From Chloroflexota bacterium (GTDB lineage Bacteria > Chloroflexota > Chloroflexia > Thermomicrobiales > UBA6265), in NCBI GenBank assembly GCA_019348515.1, contig JAHWJF010000107.1, positions 1 to 8,938 of the forward strand: a stretch of 8,938 nucleotides of DNA, given 5' to 3'. A program made the translations under genes and the position numbers. This document shows, in pieces, positions 1 through 5,302 of the stretch; position 1 is the first letter of the stretch, and every line of letters starts with the position of its first letter. The notes beneath the pieces are model-generated. The model saw only the letters and a program-made list of their open reading frames with translations, was not told where the DNA came from and made no database searches.

Positions 1-238
1 CGACGATCTCCGCGCCCTCGAGTGCGGCGGCCACCTCCTCAGCGCGAAAGATGGCCACACCCGGCGGCAGTGAGATACCGAGCCGCGGATGCGGGTCGCC
101 GCGACCCAGTGCCTCGACAATCACCGTGTCATGCTTCGTGCCCCACAGGCGGAGCTCATGATTGCCGGCACGAAGCGGGGTGAGGAGTGCCGTGCCCATG
201 TCGCCCGCGCCGAGGATCGTCACACGCGCCACGTCCAT
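1..238 (-). CDS. GpsA-like NAD(P)-dependent glycerol-3-phosphate dehydrogenase, N-terminal part (gene runs off the window)
   Basis: The first 79 codons of a minus-strand gene are present and open; the rest lies beyond position 1. The product begins MDVARVTILGAGDMGTAL, which is a beta-strand followed by a Rossmann dinucleotide-binding turn (G-A-G-D-M-G-T-A). A second strand follows (HELRLWGTKHD), then a segment around LPPGV near residue 62 and an acidic stretch (EGAEIV) that in this family leads into the third strand. This order and spacing fit the N-terminal domain of NAD(P)-dependent glycerol-3-phosphate dehydrogenase, which reduces dihydroxyacetone phosphate to sn-glycerol-3-phosphate for phospholipid synthesis. 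The ATG at 236-238 is preceded by GGGAAGAG, close to the start codon. The gene is divergent from recA. Another Rossmann dehydrogenase is possible because the catalytic domain is not visible. Confidence 0.7.
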   Translation of the reverse strand, partial: MDVARVTILGAGDMGTALLTPLRAGNHELRLWGTKHDTVIVEALGRGDPHPRLGISLPPGVAIFRAEEVAAALEGAEIV

Positions 239-290
239 CTCTTCCCAGGCGGAGCGCCACTCGAATCGACCACCCCTGAAACGGCTTCAC

Positions 291-318
291 ATTATCGCCG
301 CGAGACGGCCGCTGGGAA
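291..318 (-). promoter_or_regulatory. Weak candidate promoter for the GpsA-like gene
   Basis: On the minus strand a GATAAT hexamer (291-296) matches five of six -10 positions. A TTCCCA hexamer (313-318) lies 16 nt upstream and matches four of six -35 positions. The predicted start is about 45 nt ahead of the ATG at 238. This is the best sigma70-type pair in the divergent spacer for this direction, but the -35 is poor. Confidence 0.3.
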
Positions 319-352
319 CCGCAATTCCACCGCAAATGTCGTATGCTGCGAA

Positions 353-381
353 TTGACCCCAGGCCCTGTCTGGGGTACTAT
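353..381 (+). promoter_or_regulatory. recA promoter (TTGACC-17-TACTAT)
   Basis: TTGACC (353-358) and TACTAT (376-381) are separated by exactly 17 nt, each one mismatch from the sigma70 consensus. The predicted start is near 388, giving a leader of about 100 nt before the recA ATG at 487. The spacer contains the dyad described separately, and a LexA-box-like palindrome lies immediately downstream of the start. Confidence 0.75.
356..376. promoter_or_regulatory. Inverted repeat ACCCCAG-N7-CTGGGGT inside the recA promoter
   Basis: Perfect 7-bp arms (356-362 and 370-376) separated by 7 nt fill the spacer between the -35 and -10 hexamers and touch both. The 21-bp symmetry matches the footprint size of a dimeric repressor or activator. 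The sequence does not resemble known LexA boxes, so the binding protein is unknown. It could also be a DNA structural element. Confidence 0.4.
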
Positions 382-393
382 TCCCGCAGGAAA

Positions 394-409
394 TAGAACA
401 AGTTTTCTA
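394..409. promoter_or_regulatory. Candidate LexA (SOS) operator of recA
   Basis: TAGAAC-AAGT-TTTCTA is a 16-bp palindrome with one broken pair. Its core GAAC-N4-TTTC differs at one base from the GAAC-N4-GTTC core of the Gram-positive-type SOS box. It lies about +7 to +22 relative to the predicted start, where bound LexA would block initiation. Position in front of recA makes SOS control the natural reading. The exact LexA consensus of this organism is not known to me. Confidence 0.5.
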
Positions 410-486
410 CACCAAGGTGGCTCCCGTAACGGGGACAGACGGACGCCAGGGCTCGCGCTCCCGGCGCACATGCGAGGATGGAACTC

Positions 487-1563
487 ATGACGGAACGGGA
501 ACGCGCGGTGGACACGGCCATCGCCCAGATCGAGCGCCAGTTTGGTAAAGGCTCGATCATGAAGATGCGGCCCGGCGAGCTGAATCCAATGCAGATCGAT
601 GCCATCCCCACGGGGAGTATCGCGCTCGACCTGGCGCTGGGGATTGGCGGAGTGCCCCGCGGTCGGATCGTCGAGATCTACGGTCCGGAGTCGTCGGGTA
701 AGACGACCCTGGCGCTGCACATCGTCGCCGAGGCCCAGAAGTTGGGTGGCATGGCGGCGATCATCGACGCCGAGCATGCGCTCGATCCGGTCTATGCGGG
801 ACGCCTGGGCGTCGATCTTGAAGAGCTGCTCATCTCGCAGCCAGACACCGGGGAGCAGGCGCTGGAGATCGCCGAGACCCTCGTTCGCTCCGGTGCGCTC
901 GATATCGTCGTGATCGACTCGGTTGCGGCCTTAGTGCCGAAAGCCGAGATCGAGGGCGACATGGGCGACTCGCACGTCGGCTTGCAGGCGCGCTTGATGA
1001 GCCAGGCGCTGCGGAAGCTGACGGGCGCTATCGCGCGCTCGAATACCTGCGTGATCTTCATCAACCAGTTGCGTATGAAGATTGGCGTCATGTTCGGTAG
1101 CCCAGAGACCACGACCGGCGGCAATGCGTTGAAGTTCTATGCTTCGGTTCGGATGGACATCCGCCGCATCGAGACCATCAAGAACGGCACCGATGCCGTC
1201 GGATCGCGCGCACGGGTGAAGGTGGTCAAGAACAAGGTGGCGCCGCCCTTCCGGCAAGCCGAGTTCGACATCATGTACAACCAGGGGATCTCGGTCGAAG
1301 GAAGTGTCCTTGACGTCGGGGTCGATCTTGGGATCGTGCGCAAGAGCGGCGCGTGGTTCTACCTCGACGAGGAGCGGCTAGGGCAGGGCCGGGAGAACAC
1401 CAAAGAGTTCCTGAAGCACAACCCCGACATCCTGGAGGAGATCCGCTCCCGGATCAAGGCGGGATCGCCCGAGTTGAGCGGCCGGCTCGCGTTCGACGGC
1501 GGGGAGGCCGCGGAAACGCCGGTGGCCGCGGGAGCCATGTTCACCGACGAGGATCTCGCGTAG
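487..1563 (+). CDS. recA: RecA recombinase
   Basis: RecA polymerises on single-stranded DNA, drives ATP-dependent strand exchange and acts as co-protease for LexA. The product is full length (358 residues) with no intein. Visible landmarks are Walker A GPESSGKT (66-73), the conserved glutamate of DAEHALD (E96), Walker B around DIVVIDSVAALV (139-150), and the FINQLR segment (191-196, Q194) followed by loop L2 with the MFGSPETTTGGNAL signature. The C-terminal domain ends in the acidic tail FTDEDLA. Numbering coincides with E. coli RecA. I chose the ATG at 487 rather than the in-frame ATG at 478 because GAGG (474-477) abuts the 478 codon but lies 9 nt from 487. The promoter and a LexA-like box upstream suggest SOS induction. 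The 3' end has a degraded copy downstream (1655-1891). Confidence 0.97.
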   Translation: MTERERAVDTAIAQIERQFGKGSIMKMRPGELNPMQIDAIPTGSIALDLALGIGGVPRGRIVEIYGPESSGKTTLALHIVAEAQKLGGMAAIIDAEHALDPVYAGRLGVDLEELLISQPDTGEQALEIAETLVRSGALDIVVIDSVAALVPKAEIEGDMGDSHVGLQARLMSQALRKLTGAIARSNTCVIFINQLRMKIGVMFGSPETTTGGNALKFYASVRMDIRRIETIKNGTDAVGSRARVKVVKNKVAPPFRQAEFDIMYNQGISVEGSVLDVGVDLGIVRKSGAWFYLDEERLGQGRENTKEFLKHNPDILEEIRSRIKAGSPELSGRLAFDGGEAAETPVAAGAMFTDEDLA

Positions 1564-1587
1564 CGGTAATCAACACGGCATGCGAGA

Positions 1588-1614
1588 GGGGCGCCGCGGT
1601 TATAGCGGCGCCCC
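1588..1614 (+). terminator. Hairpin terminator after recA
   Basis: A perfect 10-bp stem (1588-1597 with 1605-1614) closes a 7-nt loop GGTTATA, 24 nt after the recA stop. There is no T tract, so it would be a GC-stem type terminator or an mRNA-stabilising stem. It may serve both recA and the converging wall-hydrolase gene. Confidence 0.6.
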
Positions 1615-1654
1615 GCGCGCATCCCCCAGCCGGGTACAGACGGCGCATCCGCCC

Positions 1655-1891
1655 ACCCCCCCCCAGCGGGGGGGGCCTCCGGCCCCCCGAACTTGGCGGG
1701 TCCCCCCGTTTGCGGCGCCCGGCGCCTGACCGCGGGGGGCGAGGCCGCGGCCCCGCGGGGGGCCGGGGCCCCCTTTTGCCCGGCCGCGGATGTGGGGTGG
1801 GGGAAATCACGCCGGCATGGGGGCGGGGCGCCCCGTTTCTCGCGGGGCCCCTCTCGCTTCCCCCTGCCGGTTCCTGACGGCGCTTCCGCCA
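1655..1891 (+). repeat. Corrupted tandem copy of 1418-1654 (recA 3' end plus terminator); probable sequencing or assembly artefact
   Basis: Each base p in 1418-1654 pairs with p+237 without any gap. Counting by eye, identity is 10/23 for 1418-1440, 35/60 for 1441-1500, 40/60 for 1501-1560, 44/60 for 1561-1620 and 27/34 for 1621-1654. In the last 154 positions 41 of 43 mismatches are transversions, and 20 of them lose an A. The copy is full of C and G runs and has no plausible gene. Natural divergence would favour transitions and produce indels. The left-to-right improvement looks like the degrading tail of a minus-strand read, suggesting that 1655-1891 should overlap 1418-1654 rather than follow it. 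If so, the true recA to hydrolase spacer is about 140 bp, not 375 bp. Confidence 0.8.
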
Positions 1892-1898
1892 GGCCAGC

Positions 1899-1929
1899 CC
1901 TCGTCCCCCGAGGATCCCGCTGGCGCGGG
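1899..1929 (-). terminator. Weak paired hairpins after the NlpC/P60 gene
   Basis: Two short GC stems sit just beyond the minus-strand stop at 1939: CCCGC/GCGGG (1916-1920 with 1925-1929) and CCTCG/CGAGG (1899-1903 with 1909-1913). Neither is followed by a T run. They could end the wall-hydrolase transcript. Confidence 0.3.
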
Positions 1930-1938
1930 TCTGTATCG

Positions 1939-2484
1939 TTACGCGAGCCGCGTACCGCCAGCCCAGCGCGATCCGTAGTAATCAGAATTGAGATCGCTGA
2001 CCTTCACCCCGGTCGATTCATTCTCGGCGTGAACGAACTGCCCACCGCCGATGTAGATGCCGGCATGGGAGAGTCCCGGCCGGAAGGTATTGGCGAAGAA
2101 GACCAGGTCGCCCGGCTGCAGCTCGCTCATACCCACGGACTGACCCATTCCAATCTGCGTGAACATGTCGTGGGTAATATCCATGCCGAGCGTGTTCTGG
2201 ACCACGAACTTCGTGAATCCGGAGCAATCGAACGCGTAAGGACCCTCACCCGCATAGGCGTAGGGATAGCCCACGTACTGCATCGCGAAGTTGGCGATGT
2301 GGTCACCGCCACCGCCGGTCGGGGCGCTGGCGAGGGACGTTTCGCCGGTTGTGGTCGTGCCGTCGACTCCGGCAGTGCCGCTGTTGCCGTTATTGTGACG
2401 GTTACGGTCCCGCCGCTTATGCTCCAGCTCCTCGACGTCCGCGGACGAGGTACTTGGCTCCCTGGCGATGAGCGATGTACTGAC
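1939..2484 (-). pseudogene. NlpC/P60 peptidase module, cut off from its upstream half by an in-frame stop
   Basis: The frame continues straight from the TAA at 2485-2487. It completes the second SH3b domain (VSTSLIARE), passes a Gly/Thr/Asn-rich linker with a basic patch (HKRRDRNRH), and enters a complete NlpC/P60 domain from about 2310. The catalytic cysteine is in FDCSGF (codon at 2226-2224), the histidine in LSHAGIYIG, and the third polar residue is the histidine of FVHAEN. Such enzymes cleave peptide stems of peptidoglycan outside the membrane. The first in-frame ATG (2283) lies inside the domain's first helix, has no ribosome binding site, and would lack a signal peptide, so independent expression is unlikely. 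I infer a broken gene or a single-base sequence error rather than a separate gene. Confidence 0.8.
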
Positions 2485-3606
2485 TTAGCCGCCAATCCCC
2501 GCGCAGTTCACCGGCTGCCACTCGCCTACCGCTTCACCACGGACTTCGACGGCCTCGCCTTCGCCCAGGACCGCGAGCCGATCGGTGCCGCGATCAGCGC
2601 CGGCGCGACAGACCGCACCGTCACCACTGCTGCCCGAGATGTAGGCCATCGCGATCGGCTCGCCCCACGGCTCGGGGCCACCTGTGCTCACCACATTTGC
2701 TGGAGCCGGCTCAGCCCAAACCTCCGCTGGCTCTTGCTCCGTCACCACCTCCACCGGAACGGGTTCAACCAACTCTTTTGTCGGTGCGGCCTGGACCCAC
2801 TCACCCGTCGCCGGATCGACCCAGCCATCCTCGGCGGGCACCGGTTCGACCCACTGCCCCGTGGCCGGATCCACCCAACCTTCGGAAACGGGTGCCGACT
2901 CGACCCACTGGCCGGTGGCCGGATCGACCCAACCCTCGCTCGCCGGCGCTTCCGCAACCGGGGCCGCCGAGGGATCTACCCACTCGGTGGCAAGGGCGGT
3001 CGAATCCACTTCCTGGTAGAGCGTCGCGCTCTCGGCAAGAGCCGGGTCAACCCACTCTTCTGTCGCCGCAACCGGTTCGACCCACTGTCCCGTGGTTGGA
3101 TCCACCCAGCCTTCTGATGCTGGCGCGGAGTCGACCCACTGCCCTGTAGCAGGATCCACCCATCCTTGCGCCGCTGGCTCCACCCACTGACCAGTGGCCG
3201 GATCAATCCAGCCCTGCAGGGCCGGGTCGACCCATGCTTCGGTTACCGTCTCCGGAGCGGCTTCCTGGTAGAGCGCAAAACCGCCGTCGGGCGCGGCAAC
3301 ACTGGAAACCGAATCGACGGGCACAAAACCGCCGTCGACCGGATACCACATGCTGCCATCCGCGGCAGCCTGTTCAGTGCCCCAGACCGTGACGTAGGAA
3401 CCATCTGCAATCTCGTACGAGACCTCCGCATCCCAGCCGGGGGTTGCCCGGACCGCCAGCGGTTGACCCGCGGTGATCACTGCACCACTTCCTGCCGGAA
3501 TCCCGTATTCAGCAGTCGCCGCGGAGAACGGCACCGTGGTAGCGATCAAAGAACATGCGATCAGTGCAACGAGGCGTGTGCGCACGATCGGTCGACGAAC
3601 TGTCAA
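2485..3606 (-). CDS. Secreted SH3b / W-V-D-P repeat protein, N-terminal part of an NlpC/P60 wall hydrolase
   Basis: The protein starts with a basic n-region (TVRRPIVRTR), a hydrophobic core (LVALIACSLIATTVPFSA) and an A-T-A signal peptidase I site. An SH3b domain follows (about residues 38-105, with WYPVDGGFVPVDS). Next come a repeat array, a Pro/Glu/Val-rich linker, and a second SH3b domain with a cysteine pair (AVCRAG and VNCAG). That domain stops at TAA exactly where the family pattern G-G-[Y/W]-V-S expects an aromatic residue. SH3b domains in such proteins usually bind wall peptide. I chose the TTG at 3604-3606 because GGAGG (3615-3619) sits 8 nt upstream; an earlier TTG at 3621 overlaps that site. 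With the stop read through, the product would be about 555 residues ending in an NlpC/P60 peptidase. As written, it is a secreted wall-binding protein without its catalytic domain. Confidence 0.8.
   Translation of the reverse strand: MTVRRPIVRTRLVALIACSLIATTVPFSAATAEYGIPAGSGAVITAGQPLAVRATPGWDAEVSYEIADGSYVTVWGTEQAAADGSMWYPVDGGFVPVDSVSSVAAPDGGFALYQEAAPETVTEAWVDPALQGWIDPATGQWVEPAAQGWVDPATGQWVDSAPASEGWVDPTTGQWVEPVAATEEWVDPALAESATLYQEVDSTALATEWVDPSAAPVAEAPASEGWVDPATGQWVESAPVSEGWVDPATGQWVEPVPAEDGWVDPATGEWVQAAPTKELVEPVPVEVVTEQEPAEVWAEPAPANVVSTGGPEPWGEPIAMAYISGSSGDGAVCRAGADRGTDRLAVLGEGEAVEVRGEAVGEWQPVNCAGIGG
2785..3234 (-). repeat. Coding tandem repeats, consensus GWVDPATGQWVE, in the wall hydrolase
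   Basis: Six full units of the form G-W-[V/I]-D-P-[A/T]-T-G-[Q/E]-W-V occur, plus three shortened W-V-D-P units. Units are spaced mostly 18 residues (54 bp) apart with Pro/Ala/Glu-rich linkers. A larger period is visible: LYQE followed 13 residues later by W-V-D-P occurs twice, 84 residues apart. The array lies between two SH3b domains and probably forms an extended or wall-contacting spacer. Confidence 0.85.
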
Positions 3607-4000
3607 GACCCTTCCCTCCAACTTCTCCGATCACGCAGCCCCGTGACCGGCCCGCAGGTGTCGGGTTGTTCAGAACCTGGCTTCGTCCTCCTGTGTACGG
3701 GGTTCGTCCGTCATCGCTCTTCCCGGCAGTCCATCCCTAGTCTGACGGGAAAAGAAGAACGGCCTCGGCGCGTGGCGTTCATCCTCGCCGCGCTGCCGGG
3801 GCCGATGTAAGTCAGGTAATCCTGCGCGATGGTCGCACCGCGTCGGAAATAGTCATCGAGAAGTGGCACGCATCCTGCTGAAGGTAAGCGGTAATACCGG
3901 CCTCCGGCATCGGTGCGGCTCCTCTTGACCCGTGCGAAAGGGCTGTCGTCAGCCCACGATTAACGTCTGTCCGTCGCCCAAAAGCCATCGGACTACGGCG
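3607..4000 (-). promoter_or_regulatory. Long 5' leader of the wall-hydrolase gene with hairpins
   Basis: From the promoter at 4001-4029 to the TTG start is about 390 nt with no clear gene. On the minus strand it contains GGGCTG-ACGA-CAGCCC followed by TTT (3940-3955), a terminator-like hairpin soon after the transcription start. It also contains a 9-bp stem with one G-U pair closing a 20-nt loop (3717-3725 with 3746-3754). This layout suggests attenuation or a structured regulatory leader. I looked for the ydaO (cyclic di-AMP) riboswitch, which often controls wall hydrolases, and could not match its conserved segments by eye. Confidence 0.35.
3711..3869 (-). CDS. Possible small ORF in the hydrolase leader
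   Basis: A GTG-started frame of 52 codons (3869 to the TGA at 3711-3713) encodes a product beginning VPLLDDYFRRGATIAQDY. Its first 34 codons mostly have G or C in the third position, like real genes here. The frame stays open upstream to a TAA near 3960 but has no ATG. The only ribosome binding site is a weak AGGA close to the GTG. I do not recognise the product. It could be a leader peptide, a decayed gene remnant, or chance. Confidence 0.2.
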   Translation of the reverse strand: MPLLDDYFRRGATIAQDYLTYIGPGSAARMNATRRGRSSFPVRLGMDCREER

Positions 4001-4029
4001 ACCTTATCAAAGGGTTGCGAGAGTGTCAA
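4001..4029 (-). promoter_or_regulatory. Promoter upstream of the wall-hydrolase gene (TTGACA-17-TAAGGT)
   Basis: A perfect -35 TTGACA (minus strand, 4024-4029) lies 17 nt from TAAGGT (4001-4006). It sits downstream of the coiled-coil gene's stop, so it would start a new minus-strand transcript near 3994 that enters the long hydrolase leader. Confidence 0.6.
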
Positions 4030-4156
4030 CCCATTCTTCTCGTGCGCACTTGCCCGGACGCTCTCTGACATCACAGTTTGGCTACCGTGGAAGCCCGATT
4101 CTTCCCGCTTCCTCCTGCGTCCGTACGCGAAGAGCCGCCTGGCCGAGTGGTCAATC

Positions 4157-5302
4157 TCAGTGATCGCTCGGTCGTCGCACGCGGCCGGCGCCGCTTTCCG
4201 CCTCGGCGTCTCTTCGCTGCGCGGCAATGAGATCGAGCTCCTGTTGCGCCTGGTCGAGCCGCAAGCGCACACGCTGTTCGTTGAGGAGCCAGAGATCCCG
4301 GCGAACTGACGCATCGATAAGCCGCAGCTCATCAAGCTGACCGCCGAGTTGGCTGATACGAAAGCCCAACTCGCGATGGGCCTCGTTGAGATCGTCGATG
4401 CGCTCGGCGAGGCGCTCGTGCCGTTGCTCCAGCGCTTGGCGAACATCGGCGAAGCGCGCATCAATGTCCCCACGCATGTCTTCGACCCGTTCCAACAGCA
4501 GCTCGTGCCGTTCTACGGCCTGGACCTGGACACGACCAAGCTCCTGACGAACAACGGCGTCCGCGTCCCGCAGCTCTTCCAGCGACGGATCGACGTGGAC
4601 GATCGAGCGGCGCGTATCGTCAATCAGGTCGAAGAGGTGCCCGAGATCGGAGCGCAGCTCATCGATACGCCCCGTGATCGACGCACCGGCTTGCGCGACC
4701 TCGGTCACGCGGCGGCGAGAATCCTGATCGACGATCTTGATGCTGTCCTCGGCGCGCACGATGTCCCGACGCAGCCCATCCGTTTCTTCACGCACGCCGT
4801 CGATAGAATCACGAACCTGATGGATGAGGACGCCCGTGCGGTCGACATGGGCGGAAAGGTGCTCGATCTGCGTCTGCAGCTCCTCGTCGCGCTGCCGGTA
4901 CTGCGACGTGTCGTCCGCCTTGAGCCGGGCGGCCTCGACGAGTTCCATCACGTGCGCTTGCAGAGAGCGGATCGGGCGGGTCAGGTCTTCGAGTCTCGCG
5001 TCGAGGTCGTTGACGTGCTGTCGGGTGCGGTTCTCATCAAGGGCCCGGGCCTGGGCGCTCTGCTGGCTCTCCTGACGAAGCTGATCGATCGCGATCCGGT
5101 TCTGGGCCGTCGCGCTCTCGTAATGCTTGAACAGCTCCTCTTCGCGACCCTGACGGCTAAGCACCTCGCGCATGACCTGGCGCAGCTCGTCGACCTGGTT
5201 CTGCAAAGCGGTGAGGCGCGCTTCGTCACGGCGTCGCTCGTCGTCGTGGCGCAGCGCTCCAGAGCTCATCGGGGCCTGCGCATTGCTCCTCATGCCGTTC
5301 AT
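4157..5302 (-). CDS. Long coiled-coil protein, function unknown
   Basis: The 381-residue product is almost entirely charged alpha-helix rich in Glu, Arg, Asp, Gln and Leu. Heptad spacing is visible from about residue 25 to 370, for example LTALQNQVDELRQVMREVL near the start and RRDLWLLNEQRVRLRLDQ near the end. There is no signal peptide, membrane segment or catalytic motif. I chose the ATG at 5302 because its codon shares four bases with the stop of the deacetylase gene (ATGA), the classic coupled arrangement; an in-frame GTG at 5323 is an alternative that would lengthen the overlap. It is the last gene of the minus-strand operon. A scaffold or polar/septal organiser is possible but nothing in the sequence shows it, and no family is recognised. 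Confidence 0.8.
   Translation of the reverse strand: MNGMRSNAQAPMSSGALRHDDERRRDEARLTALQNQVDELRQVMREVLSRQGREEELFKHYESATAQNRIAIDQLRQESQQSAQARALDENRTRQHVNDLDARLEDLTRPIRSLQAHVMELVEAARLKADDTSQYRQRDEELQTQIEHLSAHVDRTGVLIHQVRDSIDGVREETDGLRRDIVRAEDSIKIVDQDSRRRVTEVAQAGASITGRIDELRSDLGHLFDLIDDTRRSIVHVDPSLEELRDADAVVRQELGRVQVQAVERHELLLERVEDMRGDIDARFADVRQALEQRHERLAERIDDLNEAHRELGFRISQLGGQLDELRLIDASVRRDLWLLNEQRVRLRLDQAQQELDLIAAQRRDAEAESGAGRVRRPSDH

Noticed and set aside
271..283. 12-bp word CACCCCTGAAAC shared with about 8899-8910, both upstream of minus-strand genes
   Set aside because: Several repeated 12-mers are expected by chance in 9 kb on two strands, and the two sites differ in position relative to any promoter.
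1939..2283. NlpC/P60 domain as an independent gene starting at the ATG at 2283
   Set aside because: The ATG is inside the domain's first helix, has no ribosome binding site or signal peptide, and is in frame with the upstream SH3b protein.
1693..3117. 474-codon plus-strand open frame opposite the wall hydrolase
   Set aside because: It begins inside the corrupted duplicate and runs antisense to clear SH3b and NlpC/P60 domains; its repeats are reverse-complement echoes of the W-V-D-P array.
2785..3234. Repeat array considered as a CRISPR-like array
   Set aside because: The units are in frame, encode a conserved peptide and have variable linkers; they are protein-coding repeats.
4134..4165. 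tRNA-like start (GCCGCCTGGCCGAGTGGT) resembling a tRNA-Leu/Ser D-arm
   Set aside because: No matching acceptor stem, anticodon arm or T-arm with GGTTC follows within 90 nt; it spans the 3' end of the coiled-coil gene and looks like chance.
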